Part shown: positions 8,323-20,293 of the stretch, piece by piece
Layout of the letters: the number at the start of each line of letters is the position of its first letter
How positions within the stretch are numbered: the first letter of the stretch is position 1
The notes under the pieces: model-generated
Database searches by the model: none
What the model saw: only the letters and a program-made list of their open reading frames with translations
Told to the model about the DNA's origin: nothing
DNA from: Hydractinia symbiolongicarpus
Lineage: Eukaryota > Cnidaria > Hydrozoa > Anthoathecata > Hydractiniidae
Direction of reading: 5' to 3'
Assembly: GCF_029227915.1 (NCBI RefSeq)
Contig: NC_079886.1
Coordinates: 27,878,501-27,942,500, forward strand
DNA length: 64,000 nt
Made by a program: the position numbers and the translations under genes

Positions 8323-10352
8323 AACGATTCTTTAAATTATTTTTTTACCACTAAAACGCATGAGACTTATAGTTTTCAAAACTGATTTCATTTTTGATGA
8401 GACGCTGAATAAAAGGAGTTCAATCGCCGGCAAACGAAAACCCGCGCTTTCCCGTATATCCCGGACTCGGCCCGTATAGTCGAATGTATACAAAGAAAGT
8501 ACCCAGGGAGTAAACTCATTTTCCGAACGATTTTTTAAATTATTTTTTCACCACTAAAACGCATGAGACTTGTAGTTTTCAAAAATGATTTCATTTTTGA
8601 TGAGACGCTGAATAAAAAGAGTTTAATCGCCGGCAAACGAAAACCCGGGAGTTCTCGTAAATCCCGGGCTTGACCCGTATAGTCGAATGTATAGAAAGAA
8701 AGTACCCAGGGAGTAAACTCATTTCCCGAACGATTTTTTAAATTATTTTTTTACCACTAAGACGCATGAGACTTGTAGTTTTCAAAAATGATTTCATTTT
8801 TGATGAGACGCTGAATAAAAGGAGTTTAATCGCCGGCAAACGAAAACCCGCGCTTTGCCGTATATCCCGGACTCGGCCCGTATAGTCGAATGTATACAAA
8901 GAAAGTACCCAGGGAGTAAACTCATTTTCCGAACGATTTTTTAATTTATTTTTTCACCACTAAAACGCATGAGACTTGTAGTTTTCAAAAATGATTTCAT
9001 TTTTGATGAGACGCTGAATAAAAAGAGTTTAATCGCCGGCAAACGAAAACCCGGGAGTTCCCGTAAATCCCGGGCTTGACCCGTATAGTCAAATGTATAG
9101 AAAGAAAGTACCCAGGGAGTAAACTCATTTCCCGAACGATTCTTTAAATCATTTTTCCACCACTAAAACGCATAAGACTTGTAGTTTTGAAAACTGATTT
9201 CATTTTTGATGAGACGATGAATAAAAGGAGTTTAATCTCCGGCAAACGAAAACCCGCGATTTACCCTAAATCCCGGAACCGGCCGGTATAGTCGAATGTA
9301 TACAAAGAAAGTACGCAGGGAATAAACTCATTTCCCGAACGATTCTTTAAATTATATTTTCACCACTAAAACGCAAGAGTCTTGTAGTTTTCAAAAATGA
9401 TTTCATTTTTGATGAGACGCTGAATAAAAGAAGTTTAATCGCCGGCAAACGAAAACCCGCGATTTCCCGTAAATCCCGGGCTTGGCCCGTATAGTCGAAT
9501 GTATACAAAGAAAGTACCCAGGGAGTAAACTCATTTCCCGAACGATTTTTTAAATTATTTTTTTACCACTAAGACGCATGAGACTTGTAGTTTTCAAAAA
9601 TGATTTCATTTTTGATGAGACGCTGAATAAAAGGAGTTTAATCGCCGGCAAAGGCAAACCCGCGATTTCCCGTAAATCCCGGACTCGGCCCGTATAGTCA
9701 AAAGTATACAAAGAAAGTACCCAGGGAGTAAACTCATTTCCCGAACGATTCTTTAAATTATTTTTTTACCACTAAAACGCATGAGACTTATAGTTTTCAA
9801 AACTGATTTCATTTTTGATGAGACGCTGAATAAAAGGAGTTCAATCGCCGGCAAACGAAAACCCGCGCTTTCCCGTATATCCCGGACTCGGCCCGTATAG
9901 TCGAATGTATACAAAGAAAGTACCCAGGGAGTAAACTCATTTTCCGAACGATTTTTTAAATTATTTTTTCACCACTAAAACGCATGAGACTTGTAGTTTT
10001 CAAAAATGATTTCATTTTTGATGAGACGCTGAATAAAAAGAGTTTAATCGCCGGCAAACGAAAACCCGGGAGTTCTCGTAAATCCCGGGCTTGACCCGTA
10101 TAGTCGAATGTATAGAAAGAAAGTACCCAGGGAGTAAACTCATTTCCCGAACGATTTTTTAAATTATTTTTTTACCACTAAGACGCATGAGACTTGTAGT
10201 TTTCAAAAATGATTTCATTTTTGATGAGACGCTGAATAAAAGGAGTTTAATTGCCGGCAAACGAAAACCCGCGCTTTGCCGTATATCCCGGACTCGGCCC
10301 GTATAGTCGAATGTATACAAAGAAAGTACCCAGGGAGTAAACTCATTTTCCG

Positions 10353-10555
10353 AACGATTTTTTAAATTATTTTTTCACCACTAAAACGCATGAGACTTGT
10401 AGTTTTCAAAAATGATTTCATTTTTGATGAGACGCTGAATAAAAGGAGTTTAATCGCCGGCAAACGAAAACCCGCGCTTTGCCGTATATCCCGGACTCGG
10501 CCCGTATAGTCGAATGTATACAAAGAAAGTACCCAGGGAGTAAACTCATTTTCCG
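10353..10555 (+). repeat. Extra e/f hybrid monomer that lengthens the HOR to eight
   Basis: It follows a normal f monomer. It starts like e or g (TTTTTTCACC, AAAACGC) and then has AATAAAAGGAG with GCTTTGCCG of type f. A g monomer follows. The extra monomer makes the spacing between flanking a monomers 1,624 bp. The corresponding HOR in block B lacks it. Confidence 0.85.
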
Positions 10556-12179
10556 AACGATTTTTTAATTTATTTTTTCACCACTAAAACGCATGAGACT
10601 TGTAGTTTTCAAAAATGATTTCATTTTTGATGAGACGCTGAAAAAAAAGAGTTTAATCGCCGGCAAACGAAAACCCGGGAGTTCCCGTAAATCCCGGGCT
10701 TGACCCGTATAGTCAAATGTATAGAAAGAAAGTACCCAGGGAGTAAACTCATTTCCCGAACGATTCTTTAAATCATTTTTCCACCACTAAAACGCATAAG
10801 ACTTGTAGTTTTGAAAACTGATTTCATTTTTGATGAGACGATGAATAAAAGGAGTTTAATCTCCGGCAAACGAAAACCCGCGATTTACCCTAAATCCCGG
10901 AACCGGCCGGTATAGTCGAATGTATACAAAGAAAGTACGCAGGGAATAAACTCATTTCCCGAACGATTCTTTAAATTATATTTTCACCACTAAAACGCAA
11001 GAGTCTTGTAGTTTTCAAAAATGATTTCATTTTTGATGAGACGCTGAATAAAAGAAGTTTAATCGCCGGCAAACGAAAACCCGCGATTTCCCGTAAATCC
11101 CGGGCTTGGCCCGTATAGTCGAATGTATACAAAGAAAGTACCCAGGGAGTAAACTCATTTCCCGAACGATTTTTTAAATTATTTTTTTACCACTAAGACG
11201 CATGAGACTTGTAGTTTTCAAAAATGATTTCATTTTTGATGAGACGCTGAATAAAAGGAGTTTAATCGCCGGCAAAGGCAAACCCGCGATTTCCCGTAAA
11301 TCCCGGACTCGGCCCGTATAGTCAAAAGTATACAAAGAAAGTACCCAGGGAGTAAACTCATTTCCCGAACGATTCTTTAAATTATTTTTTTACCACTAAA
11401 ACGCATGAGACTTATAGTTTTCAAAACTGATTTCATTTTTGATGAGACGCTGAATAAAAGGAGTTCAATCGCCGGCAAACGAAAACCCGCGCTTTCCCGT
11501 ATATCCCGGACTCGGCCCGTATAGTCGAATGTATACAAAGAAAGTACCCAGGGAGTAAACTCATTTTCCGAACGATTTTTTAAATTATTTTTTCACCACT
11601 AAAACGCATGAGACTTGTAGTTTTCAAAAATGATTTCATTTTTGATGAGACGCTGAATAAAAAGAGTTTAATCGCCGGCAAACGAAAACCCGGGAGTTCT
11701 CGTAAATCCCGGGCTTGACCCGTATAGTCGAATGTATAGAAAGAAAGTACCCAGGGAGTAAACTCATTTCCCGAACGATTTTTTAAATTATTTTTTTACC
11801 ACTAAGACGCATGAGACTTGTAGTTTTCAAAAATGATTTCATTTTTGATGAGACGCTGAATAAAAGGAGTTTAATTGCCGGCAAACGAAAACCCGCGCTT
11901 TGCCGTATATCCCGGACTCGGCCCGTATAGTCGAATGTATACAAAGAAAGTACCCAGGGAGTAAACTCATTTTCCGAACGATTTTTTAAATTATTTTTTC
12001 ACCACTAAAACGCATGAGACTTGTAGTTTTCAAAAATGATTTCATTTTTGATGAGACGCTGAATAAAAGGAGTTTAATCGCCGGCAAACGAAAACCCGCG
12101 ATTCCCCGTAAATCCCGGACTCGGCCCGTATAGTCAAAAGAATACAAAGAAAGTACCCAGGGAGTAAACTCATTTCCCG

Positions 12180-12382
12180 AACGATTTTTTAAATTATTTT
12201 TTTACCACTAAGACGCATGAGACTTGTAGTTTTCAAAAACGATTTCATTCTTGATGAGACGCTGAATAAAAGGAGTTTAATCTCCGGCAAACGAAAACCC
12301 GCGATTTCCCGTAAATCCCAGACTCGGCCCGTATAGTCAAATGTATACAAAGAAAGTACGCAGGGAGTAAACTCATTTCCCG
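12180..12382 (+). repeat. Type h monomer (exemplar)
   Basis: Type h is marked by AAAAACGATTTCATTCTTG, TTTAATCTCC, ATCCCAGACTCGG, GTCAAATGTATAC and ACGCAGGGAG. Derivative h2 starts TTTTAAATTCATTTTTTACC with AAATCGCATAAG, and h3 starts TTTTAAATTAATTTTTTACC. Two changes disrupt the internal dyad seen in other types. The recurring minus-strand open frame of 71-73 codons lies over h plus the start of the next monomer and is a repeat by-product. Confidence 0.9.
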
Positions 12383-12584
12383 AACGATTCTTTAAATTAT
12401 TTTTCACCACTAAAACGCATGAGACTTGTAGTTTTCAAAAATAATTTCATTTTTGATGAGTCGCTCAATAAAAGAAGTTTAATCGCCGGCAAACGAAAAC
12501 CCGCGATTTCCCGTAATTCCCGTGCTTGGCCCGTATAGTCGAATGTATACAAAGAAAGTACCCAGGGAGTAAACTCATTTCCCG
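12383..12584 (+). repeat. Type i monomer (exemplar), 202 bp
   Basis: Type i is one T shorter than the consensus in its second T tract (TTATTTTTCACC). It is further marked by AAAAATAATTTC, GAGTCGCT and CCCGTAATTCCCGTGCTTGG. It follows h in nearly every case. Variant i2 keeps the T loss but ends like type a with GGAACCGGCCGG. Confidence 0.9.
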
Positions 12585-12787
12585 AACGATTTTTTAAATT
12601 ATTTTTTTACCACTAAGACGCATGAGACTTGTAGTTTTCAAATATGATTTCATTTTTGATGAGACGCTGAATAAAAGGAGTTTAATCGCCGGCAAACGAA
12701 AACCCGCCATTTCCCGTAAATCCCGGACTCGGCCCGTATAGTCAAAAGTATACAAAGAAAGTACCCAGGGAGTAAACTCATTTCCCG
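12585..12787 (+). repeat. Type j monomer (exemplar)
   Basis: Type j resembles c but has TTCAAATATG instead of TTCAAAAATG. This copy also has CCCGCCATTTCCC, shared with the copy at 24,759. Derivative j' is 202 bp, with a T missing directly after AACGA, and has AATAAAAGAAG. It is common in 45-51 kb. Confidence 0.86.
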
Positions 12788-12990
12788 AACGATTCTTTAA
12801 ATCATTTTTCCACCACTAAAACGCATAAGACTTGTAGTTTTTAAAAATGATTTCATTTTTGATGAGACGCTGAATAAAAGGAGTTTAATCGCCGGCAAAC
12901 AAAAACCCGGGAGTTCCCGTAAATCCCGGGCTTGACCCGTATAGTCGAATGTATAGAAAGAAAGTAAACTGGGAGTAAACTCATTTCCCG
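12788..12990 (+). repeat. Type k monomer (exemplar)
   Basis: Type k has the a-like start (AAATCATTTTTCC, CATAAG), then GTTTTTAAAAATG, CAAACAAAAACCCGGGAG, GGCTTGACCCG and the distinctive tail GTAAACTGGGAG. It usually precedes an h2 monomer. The k' form has GTTTTCAAAAATG and sometimes the common CCCAGGGAG tail. Confidence 0.9.
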
Positions 12991-15627
12991 AACGATTTTT
13001 TAAATTCATTTTTTACCACTAAATCGCATAAGACTTGTAGTTTTCAAAAACGATTTCATTCTTGATGAGACGCTGAATAAAAGGAGTTTAATCTCCGGCA
13101 AACGAAAACCCGCGATTTCCCGTAAATCCCAGACTCGGCCCGTATAGTCAAATGTATACAAAGAAAGTACGCAGGGAGTAAACTCATTTCCCGAACGATT
13201 CTTTAAATTATTTTTCACCACTAAAACGCATGAGACTTGTAGTTTTCAAAAATAATTTCATTTTTGATGAGACGCTGAATAAAAGAAGTTTAATCGCTGG
13301 CAAACGAAAACCCGCGATTTACCCTAAATCCCGGAACCGGCCGGTATAGTCGAATGTATACAAAGAAAGTACGCAGGGAATAAACTCATTTCCCAAACGA
13401 TTCTTTAAATTATATTTTCACCACTAAAACGCATGAGTCTTGTAGTTTTCAAAAATGATTTCATTTTTGATGAGACGCTGAATAAAAGAAGTTTAATCGC
13501 CGGCAAACGAAAACCCGCGATTTCCCGTAAATCCCGGGCTTGGCCCGTATAGTCGAATGTATACAAAGAAAGTACCCAGGGAGTAAACTCATTTCCCGAA
13601 CGATTTTTTAAATTATTTTTTTACCACTAAGACGCATGAGACTTGTAGTTTTCAAAAATGATTTCATTTTTGATGAGACGCTGAATAAAAGGAGTTTAAT
13701 CGCCGGCAAAGGAAAACCCGCGATTTCCCGTAAATCCCGGACTCGGCCCGTATAGTCAAAAGTATACAAAGAAAGTACCCAGGGAGTAAACTCATTTTCC
13801 GAACGATTTTTTAAATTATTTTTTCACCACTAAAACGCATGAGACTTGTAGTTTTCAAAAATGATTTCATTTTTGATGAGACGCTGAATAAAAAGAGTTT
13901 AATCGCCGGCAAACGAAAACCCGGGAGTTCTCGTAAATCCCGGGCTTGACCCGTATAGTCGAATGTATAGAAAGAAAGTACCCAGGGAGTAAACTCATTT
14001 CCCGAACGATTTTTTAAATTATTTTTTTACCACTACGACGCATGAGACTTGTAGTTTTCAAAAATGATTTCATTTTTGATGAGACGCTGAATAAAAGGAG
14101 TTTAATCGCCGGCAAACGAAAACCCGCGCTTTGCCGTATATCCCGGACTCGGCCCGTATAGTCGAATGTATACAAAGAAAGTACCCAGGGAGTAAACTCA
14201 TTTTCCGAACGATTTTTTAAATTATTTTTTCACCACTAAAACGCATGAGACTTGTAGTTTTCAAAAATGATTTCATTTTTGATGAGACGCTGAATAAAAA
14301 GAGTTTAATCGCCGGCAAACAAAAACCCGGGAGTTCCCGTAAATCCCGGGCTTGACCCGTATAGTCGAATGTATAGAAAGAAAGTAAACTGGGAGTAAAC
14401 TCATTTCCCGAACGATTTTTTAAATTCATTTTTTACCACTAAATCGCATAAGACTTGTAGTTTTCAAAAACGATTTCATTCTTGATGAGACGCTGAATAA
14501 AAGGAGTTTAATCTCCGGCAAACGAAAACCCGCGATTTCCCGTAAATCCCAGACTCGGCCCGTATAGTCAAATGTATACAAAGAAAGTACGCAGGGAGTA
14601 AACTCATTTCCCGAACGATTCTTTAAATTATTTTTCACCACTAAAACGCATGAGACTTGTAGTTTTCAAAAATAATTTCATTTTTGATGAGACGCTGAAT
14701 AAAAGAAGTTTAATCGCTGGCAAACGAAAACCCGCGATTTACCCTAAATCCCGGAACCGGCCGGTATAGTCGAATGTATACAAAGAAAGTACGCAGGGAA
14801 TAAACTCATTTCCCAAACGATTCTTTAAATTATATTTTCACCACTAAAACGCATGAGTCTTGTAGTTTTCAAAAATGATTTCATTTTTGATGAGACGCTG
14901 AATAAAAGAAGTTTAATCGCCGGCAAACGAAAACCCGCGATTTCCCGTAAATCCCGGGCTTGGCCCGTATAGTCGAATGTATACAAAGAAAGTACCCAGG
15001 GAGTAAACTCATTTCCCGAACGATTTTTTAAATTATTTTTTTACCACTAAGACGCATGAGACTTGTAGTTTTCAAAAATGATTTCATTTTTGATGAGACG
15101 CTGAATAAAAGGAGTTTAATCGCCGGCAAAGGAAAACCCGCGATTTCCCGTAAATCCCGGACTCGGCCCGTATAGTCAAAAGTATACAAAGAAAGTACCC
15201 AGGGAGTAAACTCATTTTCCGAACGATTTTTTAAATTATTTTTTCACCACTAAAACGCATGAGACTTGTAGTTTTCAAAAATGATTTCATTTTTGATGAG
15301 ACGCTGAATAAAAAGAGTTTAATCGCCGGCAAACGAAAACCCGGGAGTTCTCGTAAATCCCGGGCTTGACCCGTATAGTCGAATGTATAGAAAGAAAGTA
15401 CCCAGGGAGTAAACTCATTTCCCGAACGATTTTTTAAATTATTTTTTTACCACTACGACGCATGAGACTTGTAGTTTTCAAAAATGATTTCATTTTTGAT
15501 GAGACGCTGAATAAAAGGAGTTTAATCGCCGGCAAACGAAAACCCGCGCTTTGCCGTATATCCCGGACTCGGCCCGTATAGTCGAATGTATACAAAGAAA
15601 GTACCCAGGGAGTAAACTCATTTTCCG
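12991..15627 (+). repeat. 1,420-bp seven-monomer repeat, one full copy and six monomers of a second
   Basis: Copy 1 (12,991-14,410) has the order h2, i2, b, c, e, f, k2. Copy 2 starts at 14,411 and matches through f, which ends at 15,627. Shared private variants include CACTACGACGC in f, AATCGCTGG in i2 and CCCAAACG before b. The 202-bp i2 monomer makes the unit 1,420 instead of 1,421 bp. Copy 2 then runs into g' instead of k2. Confidence 0.9.
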
Positions 15628-18062
15628 AACGATTTTTTAAATTATTTTTTCACCACTAAAACGCATGAGACTTGTAGTTTTCAAAAATGATTTCATTTTT
15701 GATGAGACGCTGAATAAAAAGAGTTTAATCGCCGGCAAACGAATACCCGGGAGTTCCCGTAAATCCCGGGCTTCACCCGTATAGTCGAATGTATAGAAAG
15801 AAAGTACCCAGGGAGTAAACTCATTTTCCGAACGATTTTTTAAATTATTTTTTCACCACAAAAACGCATGAGACTTGTAGTTTTCAAAAATGATTTCATT
15901 TTTGATGAGACGCTGAATAAAAAGAGTTTAATCGCCGGCAAACGAAAACCCGGGAGTTCCCGTAAATCCCGGGCTTGACCCGTATAGTCGAATGTATAGA
16001 AAGAAAGTACCCAGGGAGTAAACTCATTTCCCGAACGATTTTTTAAATTATTTTTTTACCACTAAGACGCATGAGACTTGTAGTTTTCAAAAATGATTTC
16101 ATTTTTGATGAGACGCTGAACAAAAGGAGTTTAATCGCCGGCAAACGAAAACCCGTGATTTCCCGTAAATCCCGGACTCGGCCCGTATAGTCAAAAGTAT
16201 ACAAAGAAAGTACCCAGGGAGTAAACTCATTTCCCGAACGATTTTTTAAATTATTTTTTTACCACTAAGACGCATGAGACTTGTAGTTTTCAAATATGAT
16301 TTCATTTTTGATGAGACGCTGAATAAAAGGAGTTTAATCGCCGGCAAACGAAAACCCGTCATTTCCCGTAAATCCCGGACTCGGCCCGTATAGTCAAAAG
16401 TATACAAAGAAAGTACCCAGGGAGTAAACTCATTTCCCGAACGATTCTTTAAATCATTTTTCCACCACTAAAACGCATAAGACTTGTAGTTTTTAAAAAT
16501 GATTTCATTTTTGATGAGACGCTGAATAAAAGGAGTTTAATCGCCGGCAAACAAAAACCCGGGAGTTCCCGTAAATCCCGGGCTTGACCCGTATAGTCGA
16601 ATGTATAGAAAGAAAGTAAACTGGGAGTAAACTCATTTCCCGAACGATTTTTTAAATTCATTTTTTACCACTAAATCGCATAAGACTTGTAGTTTTCAAA
16701 AACGATTTCATTCTTGATGAGACGCTGAATAAAAGGAGTTTAATCTCCGGCAAACGAAAACCCGCGATTTCCCGTAAATCCCAGACTCGGCCCGTATAGT
16801 CAAATGTATACAAAGAAAGTACGCAGGGAGTAAACTCATTTCCCGAACGATTCTTTAAATTATTTTTCACCACTAAAACGCATGAGACTTGTAGTTTTCA
16901 AAAATAATTTCATTTTTGATGAGACGCTGAATAAAAGAAGTTTAATCGCTGGCAAACGAAAACCCGCGATTTACCCTAAATCCCGGAACCGGCCGGTATA
17001 GTCGAATGTATACAAAGAAAGTACGCAGGGAATAAACTCATTTCCCAAACGATTCTTTAAATTATATTTTCACCACTAAAACGCATGAGTCTTGTAGTTT
17101 TCAAAAATGATTTCATTTTTGATGAGACGCTGAATAAAAGAAGTTTAATCGCCGGCAAACGAAAACCCGCGATTTCCCGTAAATCCCGGGCTTGGCCCGT
17201 ATAGTCGAATGTATACAAAGAAAGTACCCAGGGAGTAAACTCATTTCCCGAACGATTTTTTAAATTATTTTTTTACCACTAAGACGCATGAGACTTGTAG
17301 TTTTCAAAAATGATTTCATTTTTGATGAGACGCTGAATAAAAGGAGTTTAATCGCCGGCAAAGGAAAACCCGCGATTTCCCGTAAATCCCGGACTCGGCC
17401 CGTATAGTCAAAAGTATACAAAGAAAGTACCCAGGGAGTAAACTCATTTTCCGAACGATTTTTTAAATTATTTTTTCACCACTAAAACGCATGAGACTTG
17501 TAGTTTTCAAAAATGATTTCATTTTTGATGAGACGCTGAATAAAAAGAGTTTAATCGCCGGCAAACGAAAACCCGGGAGTTCTCGTAAATCCCGGGCTTG
17601 ACCCGTATAGTCGAATGTATAGAAAGAAAGTACCCAGGGAGTAAACTCATTTCCCGAACGATTTTTTAAATTATTTTTTTACCACTACGACGCATGAGAC
17701 TTGTAGTTTTCAAAAATGATTTCATTTTTGATGAGACGCTGAATAAAAGGAGTTTAATCGCCGGCAAACGAAAACCCGCGCTTTGCCGTATATCCCGGAC
17801 TCGGCCCGTATAGTCGAATGTATACAAAGAAAGTACCCAGGGAGTAAACTCATTTTCCGAACGATTTTTTAAATTATTTTTTCACCACTAAAACGCATGA
17901 GACTTGTAGTTTTCAAAAATGATTTCATTTTTGATGAGACGCTGAATAAAAAGAGTTTAATCGCCGGCAAACGAATACCCGGGAGTTCCCGTAAATCCCG
18001 GGCTTCACCCGTATAGTCGAATGTATAGAAAGAAAGTACCCAGGGAGTAAACTCATTTTCCG
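14411..18062 (+). repeat. 2,232-bp eleven-monomer repeat, one full and one partial copy
   Basis: Copy 1 (14,411-16,642) has h2, i2, b, c, e, f, g', e'', c'', j, k. Copy 2 (from 16,643) repeats the first seven of these through g', with the private GAATACCCGGG at 15,741 and 17,973, exactly 2,232 bp apart. It then has an inserted f' at 18,063 before e'' and c'' resume. A further copy of the h2-to-g' segment lies at 25,975-27,394. Confidence 0.9.
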
Positions 18063-20293
18063 AACGATTTTTTAAATTATTTTTTTACCACTAAGACGCA
18101 TGAGACTTGTAGTTTTCAAAAATGATTTCATTTTTGATGAGACGCTGAATAAAAGGAGTTTAATCGCCGGCAAACGAAAACCCGCGCTTTGCCGAATATC
18201 CCGGACTCGGCCCGTATAGTCGAATGTATACAAAGAAAGTACCCAGGGAGTAAACTCATTTCCCGAACGATTTTTTAAATTATTTTTTCACCACAAAAAC
18301 GCATGAGACTTGTAGTTTTCAAAAATGATTTCATTTTTGATGAGACGCTGAATAAAAAGAGTTTAATCGCCGGCAAACGAAAACCCGGGAGTTCCCGTAA
18401 ATCCCGGGCTTGACCCGTATAGTCGAATGTATAGAAAGAAAGTACCCAGGGAGTAAACTCATTTCCCGAACGATTTTTTAAATTATTTTTTTACCACTAA
18501 GACGCATGAGACTTGTAGTTTTCAAAAATGATTTCATTTTTGATGAGACGCTGAATAAAAGGAGTTTAATCGCCGGCAAACGAAAACCCGTGATTTCCCG
18601 TAAATCCCGGACTCGGCCCGTATAGTCAAAAGTATACAAAGAAAGTACCCAGGGAGTAAACTCATTTCCCGAACGATTTTTTAAATTATTTTTTTACCAC
18701 TAAGACGCATGAGACTTGTAGTTTTCAAAAACGATTTCATTCTTGATGAGACGCTGAATAAAAGGAGTTTAATCTCCGGCAAACGAAAACCCGCGATTTC
18801 CCGTAAATCCCAGACTCGGCCCGTATAGTCAAATGTATACAAAGAAAGTACGCAGGGAGTAAACTCATTTCCCGGACGATTCTTTAAATTATTTTTCACC
18901 ACTAAAACGCATGAGACTTGTAGTTTTCAAATATGATTTCATTTTTGATGAGACGCTGAATAAAAGGAGTTTAATCGCCGGCAAACGAAAACCCGCGATT
19001 TCCCGTAAATCCCGGACTCGGCCCGTATAGTCAAAAGTATACAAAGAAAGTACCCAGGGAGTAAACTCATTTTCCGAACGATTCTTTAAATCATTTTTCC
19101 ACCACTAAAACGCATAAGACTTGTAGTTTTCAAAAATGATTTCATTTTTGATGAGACGCTGAATAAAAGGAGTTTAATCGCCGGCAAACAAAAACCCGGG
19201 AGTTCCCGTAAATCCCGGGCTTGACCCGTATAGTCGAATGTATAGAAAGAAAGTACCCAGGGAGTAAACTCATTTCCCGAACGATTTTTTAAATTATTTT
19301 TTTACCACTAAGACGCATGAGACTTGTAGTTTTCAAAAATGATTTCATTTTTGATGAGACGCTGAATAAAAGGAGTTTAATCGCCGGCAAACGAAAACCC
19401 GGGAGTTCCCGTAAATCCCGGGCTTGACCCGTATAGTCGAATGTATAGAAAGAAAGTACCCAGGGAGTAAACTCATTTTCCGAACGATTTTTTAAATTAT
19501 TTTTTCACCACTAAAACGCATGAGACTTGTAGTTTTCAAAAATGATTTCATTTTTGATGAGACGCTGAATAAAAAGAGTTTAATCGCCGGCAAACGAAAA
19601 CCCGGGAGATCTCGTAAATCCCGGGCTTGACCCGTATAGTCGAATGTATAGAAAGAAAGTACCCAGGGAGTAAACTCATTTCCCGAACGATTTTTTAAAT
19701 TATTTTTTTACCACTAAGACGCATGAGATTTGTAGTTTTCAAAAATGATTTCATTTTTGATGAGACGCTGAATAAAAGGAGTTTAATCGCCGGCAAACGA
19801 AAACCCGCGCTTTGCCGAATATCCCGGACTCGGCCCGTATAGTCGAATGTATACAAAGAAAGTACCCAGGGAGTAAACTCATTTTCCGAACGATTTTTTA
19901 AATTATTTTTTCACCACTAAAACGCATGAGACTTGTAGTTTTCAAAAATGATTTCATTTTTGATGAGACGTTGAATAAAAAGAGTTTAATCGCCGGCAAA
20001 CGAAAACCCGGGAGTTCCCGTAAATCCCGGGCTTGACCCGTATAGTCGAATGTATAGAAAGAAAGTACCCAGGGAGTAAACTCATTTCCCGAACGATTTT
20101 TTAAATTATTTTTTACCACTAAGACGCATGAGACTTGTAGTTTTCAAAAATGATTTCATTTTTGATGAGACGCTGAATAAAAGGAGTTTAATCGCTGGCA
20201 AACGAAAACCCGCGCTTTCCCGTATATCCCGGACTCGGCCCGTATAGTCGAATGTATACAAAGAAAGTACCCAGGGAATAAACTCATTTCCCG

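Larger units (their letters stand above)
6699..11976 (+). repeat. a-g HOR block A: 26 monomers in 7-, 6- and 8-mer versions
   Basis: The order is b c d e f g a, then b/c d e f g a, then b c d e f f2 g a, then b c d e f. Taking GGAACCGG of type a as a landmark, copies at 8,057, 9,275 and 10,899 are 1,218 bp (six monomers) and 1,624 bp (eight monomers) apart, around a basic 1,421-bp seven-monomer unit. Shared variants across copies are GCAAGAGTC in b, AAAGGCAAAC in c and GAGTTCAATC in d. The block ends where the g monomer is replaced by a hybrid leading into h/k sequence. Confidence 0.92.
11977..20293 (+). repeat. h/k satellite block 1
   Basis: This block is built from h, i, j and k monomers combined with b, c, e, f and g' monomers. 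An h2-i2-b-c-e-f group occurs at 12,991, 14,411 and 16,643. The first spacing is 1,420 bp (seven monomers) and the second 2,232 bp (eleven monomers). From about 18,063 the pattern becomes f', e'', c'', h, i/j, k' and then mixed e and f monomers. The last monomer (20,092) is a 202-bp hybrid leading into HOR block B. Confidence 0.88.

Noticed and set aside
12189-12410. A minus-strand open frame of 71-73 codons with nearly identical sequence recurring many times (for example at 12,189, 24,363, 40,796 and 58,851)
   Set aside because: It lies over h plus the start of the next monomer and recurs because the DNA is copied. The copies I read begin at GTG rather than ATG, and the frame is lost in sister monomers by single-base changes. 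It has no recognisable domain, splice signal or promoter.
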